This document shows, one piece after another, positions 1 to 11,684 of a DNA stretch of 64,000 nt; the first letter of the stretch is position 1, and the number at the start of each line of letters is the position of its first letter. The notes beneath the pieces are model-generated. The model was not told where the DNA came from. It ran no database searches and was given only the letters and a program-made list of their open reading frames with translations. Source of the stretch: Paraphysomonas bandaiensis (Eukaryota; Chrysophyceae); NCBI GenBank assembly GCA_965644295.1, contig CBFFRP010000182.1, forward strand, positions 1-64,000, written 5' to 3'. The translations under genes and the position numbers were made by a program.

Positions 1-1642
1 ATACGTATAGCATTCCCGAATCTGACCCAGTAACAACAATCTCTCCGACATTGCAGACGCACCACAACGATTCTTCACGATACGCAGAGCCAAATAACCT
101 CGATATCGAGTGTACCACTCCGACATATTCTGGCTCCAGAAGATGATGTGGTCCTTGCCACGCAGGCCAAGAGGTGTTACTGAGGAAATGCACATCATAC
201 GCAGGATCCATGGAGGTGCGGGCAGACCAGAGGCGCTCCCCTCTCTTCCAGTCGTAAACGGCGAGGCAGTAGTAGCTATCCATGCCCAGTGTGACTAGCT
301 TCCGTAGTCTGGAGAAAAGTCTAATTGCACAATGCCGTTTCTGTGAAATCCTTGCATCGCCGAAAGTACTTTTTTCGATTCACAATCCCAAGCGGCTAGA
401 ACCAGAGGGCGCTGTCCGCACTCTCCTGTGGCCACAATTGTCTCACCCTTATCCTTCACATAAAGCTTCAAGCACATTACGAGGTCGTTGTGGCAAGTGA
501 AATGTGACTGCAGGTATGTGCCACATCATGTATGACCACAACTGCACCAGCCGGGTAAACCAACGAACCACGCACTATAGTACACATAACCGTAGGCCAA
601 AGGCATTGTACCCATATACCCAATCAAGAACAACGTTATGAGCAGGGTCTCCCGAGAAAGGTTCGTTGACACGTGCAGGAGCAAGAAAAGGTAATGAATT
701 TTCCCAGTTCTTCTTCGGCATGAAATTCCTAGCAAAGCCTCTCTTCTCCCATAAAACGACCTCTCCCTCCAAATGATAGGATTCATTAGCGCTTGTTGCG
801 TTTCTCCACGCACGAAATGTGAGTCTTGGTCTTTGTTGCGAGTCTTACGTGTGACCGCGGTAAGCTCCTTTTCATACTCTTCCAGATCATCAAAATATTC
901 AATCCAAGACATTATCTCTGGAGTATCAAACAAAATTTAAGAAACGCATCCTTCTCTTGATATGTTAGGCCAGTGGTATCTTCAACCTTTCCGTCATTGC
1001 TCTTTTCTTGGGTTGTCTTCCGTGACATCTCATACCCCTGAACGACAATACTCTCAACATCCGCTTCTGTGGGTGGATCAACCCGACTAAGCTTTGACAA
1101 CCCTGAAAGATTGATCAATGCCAAAATCATCTCATCTAACGTCAATATGAGCTTTCATCAAAGTCGTACATAGCGAATATAACTAAAGAGATATCTTAGA
1201 CAATAGTATTGTGTGTTGTTGATATTCTTACATGCGATTTTCTCCTCGGGAGTCATACCAGATAATAGAGCAAACGAAGACAAAAATTCCAGCGAATCCA
1301 CCAAATTATTCTAAACTGATGAGATTGATATTATGAGCAATAGATGCGAACTTACTTCATCGTCATCAAAGATACGAAATACTTTTTCAGTGTCTGTGTT
1401 GAGCACTCTTTCCGTGACACCAAGATACTCCATTAAAGCTGATTTCAAAATCTCTTGAAATTCTTCAATAGTGAGGCCAAAACCTTCGGCAATATCGTTA
1501 AAGCTTCCCACAAATCGTACACGCAGCTTCGAGGAACTAATGAAAAAATTAGTTTGCAGATCACTAGACATGCACCAAACTTACGATTCAGAAACCGCTT
1601 GCACCCCTGGGGCAATGGGGCTCTCCCTAATGTCTGGCCCAT
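1..1642 (-). CDS. EML-like microtubule-associated protein with N-terminal EF-hands (partial, indel-riddled)
   Basis: The N-terminal exon starts MGQTLGRAPL at 1642. Exons at about 1310-1232 and from 1182 encode paired EF-hand-like helices (FDDDE joined to NNLVDSLEF; YDFDESSY), followed by DTPEIMSWIEYFDDLEEY. Next come the HELP-domain signature LDWVYGYNAFG and RGSLVYPAGAVVVIHD, then WD40 blades (GKDHIIFW, GEIVVTGSDSGMLYV). Echinoderm microtubule-associated-like proteins bind microtubules through HELP and tandem WD propellers. EF-hands placed in front of EML are known to me mainly from protists. Introns of 45 nt (1311-1355) and 49 nt (1183-1231) are clear. The frame breaks at least nine times (near 1146, 935, 772, 590, 510, 300, 135, 125 and 55), each time as if one base were missing, with no substitution stop needed. 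The gene runs off the window's left edge. Family call is firm; whether it is a live gene is uncertain. Confidence 0.72.
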
Positions 1643-2000
1643 CTTAAACAGACCCACTAAGGTACAAGATGTTCCTTTCTATTGAATATAAAATTTGGCT
1701 ATGGAAATATCAGTCAAAACAGAGTGTGTATGTATGCTCCGCACCACAATAATCTTTGCCCAAAAAATGGAAACAGCTGATTTCAGTTTTATCTTATTCT
1801 TATTCAAACTAAATTCAAAGATATCAGGGTATATGTATATGTACAGTACACCATGTATTATATATTACGTCGTATAGTACCAAGTGTGGAGTATGAAAAC
1901 CAGCATTTTTTGGAATTTCGGAATTGTATAAAACTTGCTCAAAAAGTAGCTTTTGCTTAAAAACACTGGTTATTAATTTCCGTTACCTAGAAACAGCAGT
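1643..2000. promoter_or_regulatory. Intergenic region upstream of the EML-like gene, TATA-like and AAAACCAG element
   Basis: No convincing coding sequence. It contains AAAACCAGCATTTTTT at 1896-1911 and a TATAAAA-like string near 1927. Comparable elements recur in other intergenic regions of this window. Confidence 0.35.
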
Positions 2001-2183
2001 ATGTCTTGCGAACGCGTCCAGGATTGTCCACGACTTGATACAATCGAAACAAGTGATGACAGGTTAGCATTAATGTATACAGGACAAGGACGTAAACAGC
2101 GTAAACTGATATTACCGAGTATTATTCGCTGCTGTGTCAATAGTCCAGTACTTCCTTGGAAACGAAGAGTGAGAGAGAACTGA
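2001..2183 (+). CDS. Possible small ORF of 60 residues, unrecognised
   Basis: A 60-codon frame starts MSCERVQDCP, about 70 nt after a TATAAAA-like string near 1927. The product is rich in Cys, Arg and Lys and matches no family I know. It converges on the minus-strand gene ending at 2249. It could be chance, or the first part of a gene broken by the indels common in this part of the window. Confidence 0.25.
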   Translation: MSCERVQDCPRLDTIETSDDRLALMYTGQGRKQRKLILPSIIRCCVNSPVLPWKRRVREN

Positions 2184-2248
2184 TTTAGAGAACCATATAG
2201 AAATGAAAAAGATTATTTAAACCCTGGAAAGAATGTGACATTTTCTGT

Positions 2249-2632
2249 TTAGAATTTCAAATCTGCTTTGCGATTGGGCATGAGTGTGACTGTCCGGTCA
2301 TGAACTAAATCAGCTACCTGGCCACCGAAAGTTAATCTGCATGTAATGCTTCGACTGCAATAGGAATAAGAGACACCACTTGTAAAAGTGGCATTGGTGA
2401 ACTCATTTTTTGTAGACTTCAAGTGCGTACCGCACCTGTATATGATATATGATACTCACATCTGTTCTGTTGCTGGATAGCTCTGACAAAACATAGTACA
2501 GTGAATTTAATTCCTCTGATACTTTAACTTTACCTTCTCCAATAGCATTACTTTTATCTCTTAGTAAGGTAGAACTAGTTTTTCTTTCATACCAAACATG
2601 TTCATAATATCCATTATATGCGAAGGATTCAT
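2249..2632 (-). CDS. Small unrecognised protein, about 120 residues, two indels
   Basis: The frame starts MNPSHIMDIMNMFG at 2632, continues after one missing base as RDKSNAIGEGKVKVSEELNS, and ends in FGGQVADLVHDRTVTLMPN and ADLKF before the stop at 2249. Two single-base deletions are needed, one near 2561 and one in the A6 run near 2408 (A7 would restore frame). A 24-nt segment beginning GTGAGT and ending ACAG near 2460 could be a tiny intron; because 24 is a multiple of three, the frame is open either way. The beta-rich C-terminal part is clearly protein-like, but I do not recognise the family. Confidence 0.45.
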
Positions 2633-3109
2633 TGTGTTAATAATTATTTAATATACATTAGGAATAATAATAATATACACATTAACCAATAAAAACTATT
2701 CATGAAACTTACACACATGCCCCTTTCGCCTGTCTGTGTGTGACTTCTTGATTAATACAATTTGCTTTAAACAGTAGAAGAGATATTGAATTTGTTTCTA
2801 GATTTTTATCATGGAAACTAGTAAACATGGATATGTAATGAGTTTACAATTTTCAAAACTGCTTTGTTGTAAGAAATGAACCGAAGGCAGAACATTACAG
2901 AGTTTATATGTTGGTCGTAAATTAAATTGACTGGGAAGGATGTTGGAACTATTTAGGATAATTTCTGACCTACTGTGTATTATAGTTAATAATAATTTGC
3001 TTGTGGTACAAGCAATTATAAAACAATCAATATAACATAATACTACTAACAACTTAAATTATATAAGATAGAACTTAAATATTTTATACAATAGTTCAAA
3101 TCATACCCC

Positions 3110-3394
3110 TCATTTAACCTGTTTCGCCCGTTGGTCATCGCCTTCCTCCAACTTATCATGAAGCACTACTTCAAACGCATTACTAAATGGGTACAGGTGA
3201 CGTTTGTTTTATAAAAGTCGTAGCTATATCTATAAATCTTAGTATATGTAAATGATCCATTGCCATTGGTTGTGGTATATATGAAAACTCTAGCAGAGAA
3301 TATTGGAATGGGACCATCCAGATTCTCAAGTATCTCATGGCCGCGACATTAGTATTGCATATGCTGTTGACTTTCGAAATCTATTCATACCCAT
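3110..3394 (-). CDS. Small unrecognised protein with frameshifts
   Basis: A minus-strand frame starts MGMNRFRKSTAYAILMSR at 3394 and continues as GHEILENLDGPIPIFSARVF and KIYRYSYDFYKTNVT. It ends LYPFSNAFEVVLHDKLEEGD and QRAKQVK before the stop at 3110. Two single-base shifts are needed (near 3342 and 3193). The composition looks like real protein, with a charged C-terminus. No family recognised, and the gene may be longer than shown. Confidence 0.38.
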
Positions 3395-4208
3395 AATAAC
3401 TACTTAATTGCCTATTTAATCGCATATATAATTACTCAGCGGGAATGTATAAACACTTAGGCCTCTACACATCTGGTACACATAGTATGCGTGTAGCAAG
3501 AACAAAATAGGCAGAGAGCTGAGCAGAATATAGAATATAACACCGGCAAGTTATACACTCCTATGTCATCGTCACTACGGAGCTGTCCATACGATACCTA
3601 GTATTTACTATTTACCCTTGCACAGCAAAATTGTCTTTCAGATAACAACAGAGGAATGTTACGACGAATATGATAAGTCACATTATATTAGGTCAGTTGT
3701 AGATCGAATACATTCTACACGTTTTAAGTAGGCGTTCTGATCCCGATAAAGATGACCCTTAATACACTGCTATTAGTAACAGCGAGAGATATTAGCAGAA
3801 ACAAGAAATATTATAATTATTACGGTGTTGAAAATTACCAACACTTCATGAGTAATATATAGCATGATTCCAGACGCAACATAAAATAATCAACCACTCG
3901 GCTTTATACATTCTTGCAGTTCAGGCCAAAATTTATGATCGTAATGGTGAACACACACACTGAATGCCATCAATAATATCAATGACAGTGAGATTTCTCA
4001 ACGGGTCTCGACTATATACAATTGGCTGTATTTTATCAATCATATATGTTAAGCACTGTATACAGAGTTTTAAGGACGGAAGACTACTAGCGACTATACA
4101 ATTTATTGATATAGATTTGGTTGACGGCAACCGAGACTCGGTGGAGAGTGTCTTTTTCCCAAGACTGCTAGTGAAGACCTAATACGCATGCTATAATTCA
4201 TCTGTATC
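3395..4208. other. Intergenic or unresolved region
   Basis: About 800 bases without a frame I can support. Two overlapping short frames at 3933-4182 read on both strands but show no protein-like pattern. The stretch between 2633 and 3109 is similar, AT-rich and without a signal. Confidence 0.4.
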
Positions 4209-5865
4209 TCATATGAAAGACAATTGCACCTGAAAAATATTTTTATCGCTAAGTCGTCGGGCCAGCTCATTGGAATACTGATAAACTAGAGCAGGTATTT
4301 CAAACTCGCATGCAGAGTAATAGAGCTCGATCAGCAAATCCATTTGCAAATGAGGGAGGGCGTTGCCACATATATACTCATCCACAATGAGAAAAGAGCT
4401 ATATTCAACAATCAGCAAGTAAATCCAAATATATCAGTAGTAACCTCTTGCCACATCATGTAAGATCCTGGTAGTGTCACAATACCAGTTTCCTTACTTG
4501 AGGGAAGCAGAATCTAGAGTGATTCATTACCCTGTAAACCAATTACGTTATTAACACCTGAATGCGGCCTACACATTACCTTCATGATACATGCCAACTT
4601 CTTGCTTTGAATTTCTACAGATAAAATATTCGGACACTGCATTTTAATAATATTCCCAGTCGTGATATCTTTTACTTGAACTGTAGTAGGGCCCCTCATT
4701 CTTTCAGCAGCAGTTCGAGAGTCTTTGGGCTCAACCTGTCCACTGTGAACATTTTTCAGAATCGCTCTTCACACGTGCATATCCTTCTCGCAGAAAGTGA
4801 AGTAGTATACTCAATGAGACTTCATCTCTGGGCCTGATTCGTCAACATAAACCTCCGAAAGTAGCATACGAAACAGTGTTCTGTTTGTATCATCAGCTGT
4901 GGCCGGTCTACCGTGAATGCTATCATGATCCTCCACATTTTGCAGTAACCTATGTGCAATTGAGAAAAAAAAAGTAGCTTTAGAGATTCACCTGGAAATC
5001 GGTCATTTCTTGCGGAGAGATACATTAAGCCTGTGAGAATATTAGACCGCAGACGGGTACTCCGAGTGTGTAAAGGGCCAAACAAGCTTTACTATATAGT
5101 CCATCTGTAGGGGTCGCCAATACTGTGGCAATCCTCTGAAGCATACCAGAGCACCATTCACGAATCCACCTTTCGGGGAAGATATGGCTTCGGCTAATAC
5201 CGCTGTAGACATGATGACTTTTCAACTCAACCGGTTGGCGTGATGAGATTGGGAAACCACAAGACACAAGCTCCAGGACAGGAACAAGTCCCTTGGTAGA
5301 GCAATGACAAGAATATCAAGAAATAGAAAGCAGTGCTTTACCTGCTCTAAAATTGAGCTGTACCAAATATTCGTTACGTTCTTCTCATACAAAATTTATC
5401 ACTAGTTCCATGCATTAGCACCTAACAAATTATCAATAGCAACTCTGTTGAGAAACGTTTTACCAACCTCATGAGCAAGATGGCGGACAGTGTCACTGTA
5501 GTGAACTAAGCACCAACACACTTGGCGCAGTTGGCCATTTCTACATAGCTCAATCGCGGTTGCTATCGCATCCGACTCAACTGACTTACTTCCTCTACTT
5601 TGCGGAGAGTCCCTTCCCTTCTTGGAATGTAACGATTTTGACATAATTTTCCCAACAGGCTTGCGATTGCTGGGTGTCAGGTCCGGTTGGTCAACCGTCG
5701 CACAGTAGAAGACTGATGTGATTTCGAAGTGGAATGCGTTTTTGAATTCGTATTCGAGGTAGGCCTTTTCAGATTGTGCAGAATAACAGACAGTGAAATG
5801 GCTTGCAGATCGAATTCGGAACTGTAGTAATATCCAACGCTTTCGAAAAAGAAGTCGAAGTCCAT
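4209..5865 (-). CDS. ARM-repeat protein with C-terminal BTB-like segment (indels)
   Basis: The start is MDFDFFFESVGYYYSSEFDL at 5865. Helical-repeat segments follow: ATAIELCRNGQLRQVCWCLV, KGLVPVLELVSCGFP and GLYSKACLALYTLGV. The C-terminus reads MDLLIELYYSACEFEIPAL then YSNELARRLSDKN, which is the tail of a BTB/POZ domain as found in ARM-BTB scaffold proteins. Such proteins usually act as adaptors, often for Cullin-3 ubiquitin ligases; that role is family knowledge. Introns are visible around 4990-4950 and 5350-5290. At least two single-base shifts are needed (near 5700 and 5060). The exact exon chain is not resolved. Confidence 0.5.
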
Positions 5866-5934
5866 AGCTACAATATCCTAAACTAGCGTGAAAATCAAGA
5901 AATTAAAGCACAATTGGGGCGACAACATTATATT

Positions 5935-6825
5935 TTAATATATTGAGTGCGCCGTATTTCGTGAAAACAATACTGATTCAAGCATCCCAAAACTACTCGA
6001 CAAGCAAGTTGGCTCATGGTCAGACCAGTGGTCGATCAGGGCTCTTGACTCTCCACTAACTTGATTTACATTTTCACTATCTGATTGATCTGAATCAGAG
6101 CTTTGATCAAAGTCTCTATCCTCCTCTTCACAATGAATGCCGGTATTCGAGCCTTCACGCATGTGCAAATGGGACGCCAGCGGATGACTCCATTTAGGTT
6201 TACTTTACATATCTCAACCACAGATGCTTCATCATTCTGCAACCATAACAATATCAGAGCACACACATAAGAAATCATTGATAAGTACTTTCAAAATTCC
6301 TTCCAAGGTAAGTAATGCAGATTCCACTGCATGAATTGCAGTAACACTGACACACTGCTTCCATTTCAACATTGCAATGAAATCATTGAAAGTTCGAGAG
6401 ACAATATTCAGAAGGGAATTCTGTGTGGCCATAGATAAGCAACCTGCATTTGCAAAAAGTCTAACTGCAGCCACTCAACAGTTGCGAGTCTTTCATATCG
6501 TACAGATAATAACTTCGGAAGAAATCTATTGGTTACACTACGCACTGCATCTTGGGTAAAATACGATTGAATCAAATCTAGTTCATCACTTTCGAGTTGG
6601 GAATGATCAGCATTAGCGGCCAAAAAGATAAGTAAATAATACGATTCATACGTAAAGTCTATTTTGGCAATATCAAATTCAAACAGACCACGTCCAACCA
6701 CGTGTGGCTGGAGCCGTACTGTGTAATACCCGTTCCACAGTATTCTTGAAGGCATGGAGGTATACATCTTTCTTTTGGACCAATTCATTGCTACGAGCAA
6801 TGGATATACAACCCAGAAGGTCCAT
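5935..6825 (-). CDS. Unrecognised helical protein with acidic C-terminal tail (indels)
   Basis: A frame starts MDLLGCISIARSNELVQKKD at 6825. It continues through FEFDIAKIDFTYESYYLLIF and LESDELDLIQSYFTQDAVRS to ANAGCLSMATQNSLLNIVSR. A short intron lies near 6275-6240. The C-terminal part holds a Ser/Asp/Glu-rich run (CEEEDRDFDQSSDSDQSD) and ends FSRNTAHSIY at 5935. Frame shifts are needed near 6690, 6470 and 6175. It is predicted to be mostly alpha-helical. I do not recognise the family. It lies head to tail, about 70 nt upstream of the ARM/BTB gene. Confidence 0.42.
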
Positions 6826-7379
6826 TGATATCAAGAAGTAGGAGGAAACAGTGGAGTAATATTACGAATTCATAGCGAATGCCAAGCTGTCCATTTCGAG
6901 GCAGATAATAATCAAGTAAGGAGTATGAGTGTGCAACAGAATCAATTCGCCTTAATGTCTTGTAAAACACCCTTCGGAACTTATTGATTCGTGAAAGTGA
7001 AGAGAAAGGAAATAGGAGAGGTGACAGAAGAGTGTTGTAGCGTTAACTCGAACTCTGGAAGTGCAGTTATATTTTCATAATTTTCGTTTATGGAAAAGTA
7101 GGATATTCGTATTAGTAGGAATTCCTACACATATTCGATATGGAAAAGCATGTAGGTTGCTGAAAATATATGAAATATAGAATTCCTTCACTGAAAAATA
7201 CCGTACCTGCAAGTTTGCTGTATGATATACCGTGCAATGTATACCGGTATACCTTATGTAGTATACGGCAAAATGCTGGCAACTGCATTGAGGATTGGAG
7301 GTGCTTCGCCATGTTGCCCTGTAATCCCTTTAAGTTTATCTCGTAGTGCTCCTATCTGACACAGTTAATTGAAACTAAA
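6826..7379. promoter_or_regulatory. Divergent promoter region with perfect GTATACCGGTATAC palindrome
   Basis: This lies between the minus-strand gene starting at 6825 and the U1-C gene starting at 7380. It contains the 14-nt perfect palindrome GTATACCGGTATAC at 7239-7252, with further ATATACC and GTATAC strings within 35 nt. No coding frame was supported. The identical palindrome is at 18069. Confidence 0.4.
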
Positions 7380-7857
7380 ATGCCCAGGTTTTTTTTTGTG
7401 ATTATTGTGATGCGGTATGGATGCATTTTATGAGCGATTGATGCTGGACTAACCTTTATGTATATTAATTAGTATCTCACTCACGACTCAGCTCCTGGAA
7501 GACAACAGCACATCAGAGGTTTGTTTTTATTTAAACTCCCTCATTTCTGAACCTTATGTGTTTTATATGCACTCTACTGTACAGGATGGAAACACAGAGA
7601 AAACTTGCAAAAGACACTACATGGCTTTTTACCCGCACTTCGTAGCTCGTCAGCAACTGCAACAACAGATGCCAGGCATGATGGGGCAGTATCCTATGCT
7701 ACCACCTCAAATGTTTGGGAAATCCTCCTCCTGGATTTCCTGGTGCTGCTGGAGCCCCTCCTCTGCCGTTTAGACCTCCTCCAGGCGCACCACCGATGGG
7801 GTTTCCTCCGCCCAACAGTATCCTAACCAGCAAACGCAGTCATCTCCAGCAAAATAA
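7380..7857 (+). CDS. SNRPC: U1 small nuclear ribonucleoprotein C (U1-C)
   Basis: U1-C binds the 5' splice-site duplex in the U1 snRNP. The N-terminus is MPRFF then CDYCDA, followed after an intron (about 7414-7470, GTATGG to ATTAG) by YLTHDSAPGRQQHIRGWKH, then a second intron (about 7515-7589). Together this is the U1-C C2H2 zinc finger: two Cys in CDYC and His in QQHI and GWKH. The C-terminal region is Pro/Gly/Met-rich (QQQMPGMMGQYPMLPPQMFG, PPPGFPGAAGAPPLPF), as in the family, ending QQTQSSPAK at 7857. The T9 run right after the start codon is out of frame for the finger (T7 or T10 would fit), and shifts are also needed near 7608, 7715 and 7815. The identification is secure from the zinc finger; the indels look like sequence error. 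Confidence 0.82.
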
Positions 7858-8885
7858 CACGGCACAGCAGAGCAGAAGGACACGTCTCCCAATCTTAGTT
7901 ATTGCCACATTGCGTGTCAGGAATTTCGTTTATATGAGAATTTGTTGTGGAGTGTTCCAACTCGAGTGAATCTGATAACTGACTGCACATAGGGCTATAC
8001 GTATTTTGATTTCGTAACAATGATGTATATATTATTGAATGTAGCCATTATTGTTAATTGATTCAGTCAATTTTAGTTAAGAAACGTAGTCATAAATTAT
8101 GCTCACATGTAGCTACGCGTTTTAGACTTTTTAGACAGAGACGTTCTATCAATGCACCATCGTGTTCAGGTGGGGCACGCAGCAATTAAGAAAAAGGGAG
8201 ACAGAGAAGTGAAGAGATGCACTGACATGGGATACTTCTCAACAAAGCGTCTTGTCTGCAGCCTAACTCTGATATCCTACTATTTGTCGAGGGCATGCGC
8301 ATCAATTCTAGTGGCGCAGGTTGCAGGTTGTGAGTCGCTAATAATCGTTGCAGAATTAGGATTTGACACTGCCCGCGATTTCGGTTATTGCAATTGATAA
8401 AGCAATTGACGATTAATTGAAGATGAATTATCTGATACAGCCCTGCTATTTATCTCTACTTATCGATTACAGGCCTTTTGTTCCTTGCGCTTTCAATAGA
8501 CTTCTGTCTTCTGTGGAATGCAAGTACGGTTGAAGATGCTATTCGTGCTTGTAGTGAGTAACTAATTTAATTAGACAACAATTGGCAGGTGGGTTGCAAT
8601 AATTGTAAATATAACTTGCGCGAGCTATAACTAATAATTACAATGTAATTGCAATTAGTTGTTACGCAGCCCTGCTATTTAACGGAGCTTTAATAAAATA
8701 GACTACTTAGGATAGTCGAAAATACTTCATAAACTCTTCATGAATCCGCCAATACTTTGTTAACACTTTCTGTAAATGAACGGAGTGAAGAGAAGATATA
8801 CTTTCCATACAAAATAATATATATACTTCCTACATTATAGCACACTTTTCTGACCCACTTCTAACAGACTTCCCATCAGTGGCAG
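7858..8885. other. Intergenic region with short repeat pair
   Basis: No supported gene; an 81-codon plus-strand frame at 8152 has no protein-like features. CAGCCCTGCTATTT occurs near 8439 and again near 8667, each preceded by CAATT-rich sequence. This resembles the end of the MITE-like element at 22.1 kb (ATTACGCAAGCCTGGT), so decayed copies of that family are possible. Confidence 0.3.
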
Positions 8886-11229
8886 ACATTAATTGTCCCC
8901 TCCAATTCTATATTTCTCATTCTCCAGTACTGATACAGTTGCGTCGTGATCTTTTGAGAGGATATCCCTCTTCTTGAAGTTCTGTTCACGGAGCTCCTGC
9001 ATTTCCCGCTGTGCCTCCACTCTCAGCATTTCCACATTGCGTAAATGTGCTGCCTTCAAAGAGCAAGCTCAATTCCGACATTTGCTCTTGTTTCCTCCTG
9101 ATTTAGTAGCCGCATCAAGAGCGAGCTCTTCAGCAAGCAAAGAGTGACATTGTTTAGCGTAGGTCTCCCGAGAACCACTTGTGTCCTTCCCTCTCTTCTC
9201 CCCAAAAGATTCGAACTTGTAAAGCATTGGTTTGTTCTTCCCGCTGCTGTCTAGAGATCTGAGAGCTTCAGCTTTGTGCGACTTGGATGCGCTGCTGAGA
9301 CCATTAGTTTCAAGTGTGTCATTTCCGCCTTCTGCGTTCAGTTTGACCGAAAGGCACGATTCCACGGCACCAACAAGACTCTAAGATATCAAGTCACAAA
9401 GACAAACAGACGACACAAAAGAGACCTAATATTCAATAACGTACCTCCCTGCTCACTTCGTTTCTCCTCTGTTTTGTGTGCCGATGGCCGTGCGGCACCT
9501 AGAGGCTGGAGGTCAAGGCACGATAAGTCTCTGCCTGAGACTCTTTGTCCCTGTGGCAATTGCCATGTCAAGTTCAGCATCCTCACGTCTGCCTGCAACT
9601 GTTAGTAATCTCAATGGCATATTCAGGCCACGCCTTCAACTGTGCAAAATTGTATTTGGGAGGATGACTTTCTTTCTGGAAGTACCTCTGCTTGTTGAGT
9701 GTCAAAGGAATGTCCCCCGCTCTGTTCCATGTGTTGAGGGCTTCCTCTGGAGGAGACGATGCCCATGAGAAAGCCATGAGAAAATTTTGGACTTCAATGA
9801 GTATTCAGTTCCTCCTCAAACACAACTTCTCGTATAGAAAGAGCAGTAGATCCGTCGAGACTCGCTGGGAACATGCAGTGCGCTTGTAAGTATCTCTAGT
9901 GATGTTGACAGGGACATGTAAGATGTGACCGTCTTTTCGATTGGGCACTCTTCAGTGACAAGAACCGTGTTTTAAGCATTCGCTCCGTCATTTCTCGAGA
10001 ACAGCTCTCCTACTGTCCGAAGATCTTTGCTTCAGTATCTAGTCTCTGGATAAGGCTTGTGTGAGATTGTAGATATCTTATCAGTACTTTACGGCATTGA
10101 GCTGTAGGAAGTGGTGCATCTTGCCCTCAGTAGCTGAGAAAATGTCTTCGCTAATTTTGTTCATGTAGTCAGTTTACGAGAACGTGCAGCAGTCATTATT
10201 CCACGTTGCCACTTGCTGTGGCATGAATCGATATAGCCTTTGCACGATAAACAAGCAATGCCTGGAGACTAAGTGGCAAAGAACTGTGTGAGTCTTGTTC
10301 ACACTTTTAATAAAGGTTTCGATATGTTCTTGCTCAAAGTCAAGTAAATGCCTCTCTGCCAACTGAAGTTTGATACCAGCATCTACTACTGCAGAGGTGC
10401 CCGCTCGATCAGTAATAAATGACGCCAGACACTTGCATAAAATAGAGCTTAGTTTCAAACAATCCAAGCGAATCAGAGGTGTGAGGTTCATCCTGCATAC
10501 AAACCCTTAAGCGTACCAAAAAGTGACATTAAGCAAAATACTGTACAGGAGCGATATTACGATATCCGTATACCTTGTCATTAGCGCCTCACTAGATAAA
10601 CCAGAGCCTACAGTTGACTCATCGCAGATAAACTCTTTCGTAGGGAAAAGAGACTCGATAGCACTCCTTATCACATTGGCGCAATGCATCTTCACTGGAA
10701 GCCGCTTTCGGGTTTTTAGTAGACCATCAATAAACTTTTTTGAGTCTTTGTGGCTTACTTCAGAATTATGTCCGTGCAACACCAGCGGCGGGAAAGAAAC
10801 TGAGGTTCTTCAGTTTAAGGAAATCACCATCAAAAAGTTTCAATATCGCTGTTAAGAAACTGAATTGCTCCATCACTTCGTCAATACTGCTTCCGCATAT
10901 TTCGACAATTACAACTGATGACATTGCAATTAAATTTAAAATTAGCCACGCAACACGTGACTCGATGCTTGTTCTTATGACAGCTGCTGTCAAATCAAGC
11001 ATCATTACATCACCGGATGAAACAGTAGCAGTGTGTACGCAAATTCCATCATCATGTCGAGAAGATCTAATCCAGGAGCATACAATCACCTGTAGGAAGT
11101 TCATAATAGAGCATCAGCGGATGAAAGCAAGTAAACGAACCTCGTCTGTTTCCAAATTAGCTATACCCACACTCCTTCTTCACTTAGCTTCAGGGTGCCA
11201 TCTTCATCTATTGACACAATTCTTGTCAT
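8886..11229 (-). CDS. Long unrecognised helical protein, heavily interrupted
   Basis: The start is probably MTRIVSIDEDGTLKLSEEGV at 11229. Protein-like segments run on in changing frames: VMMLDLTAAVIRTSIESRVA, SIDEVMEQFSFLTAILKLFD, SKKFIDGLLKTRKRLPVKMH, RLDCLKLSSILCKCLASFIT, MFPASLDGSTALSIREVVFE and EEALNTWNRAGDIPLTLNKQ. The C-terminus is a charged coiled coil (VEAQREMQELREQNFKKRD) ending at about 8886. Clear introns include 10493-10573 (GTATAC to GCAG) and one of about 64 nt near 9390-9455. Many 1-nt shifts of both signs and some in-frame stops (for example TGA at about 9068) interrupt it. It could be one gene of roughly 700 codons or two. I do not recognise the family. Confidence 0.42.
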
Positions 11230-11684
11230 CACACACACTGTTGAAACCTCAGTATCAATTCACAAATAAGGTCGTGCTATGCTACACTGACACTGTGCGT
11301 GGAAACTTACTTACTTCACTCTTTATTGTATGACATGGAAATACCCCTGTATACCCCGGTTATACCTCCGAGTGTGAAAATATCTATCAAAAAACCACCA
11401 ATTTTGTTGGAAACTCCTACTTTTGTTGGAATATGGTGTTATTGGAAAAAAGGGCTGTTGAATGGTCTATACATATTCGTATAAACGTACAGTGCCAATA
11501 TACAGTACAATTTTCACTGATTTTCATAGAAAAGATCCAGGTTTTCAGGTACACCCCACATCACATGTACACCACCTCAACAATGGCTGTACCACACACC
11601 TTAGAGATCTCACAGTCCACGCATTATGGATTATAAAGAGTGCTCTCTTGTTAAACCCTTAAGTATCTGCTGCTATTACTTACA
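11230..11684. promoter_or_regulatory. Divergent intergenic region with GTATACCCCGGTTATAC
   Basis: This lies between the minus-strand gene starting at 11229 and the plus-strand gene starting at 11685. It contains GTATACCCCGGTTATACC at 11349-11366, an imperfect form of the palindrome seen at 7239 and 18069. No coding frame supported. Confidence 0.35.

Noticed and set aside
8152-8397. 81-codon plus-strand frame as a gene
   Set aside because: No protein-like pattern, no splice context, and it overlaps repeat-like DNA.
10740-11333. 197-codon plus-strand frame
   Set aside because: It is antisense to the minus-strand gene at 8886-11229, which shows better protein-like segments and proper introns. 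The plus-strand frame has no motif.
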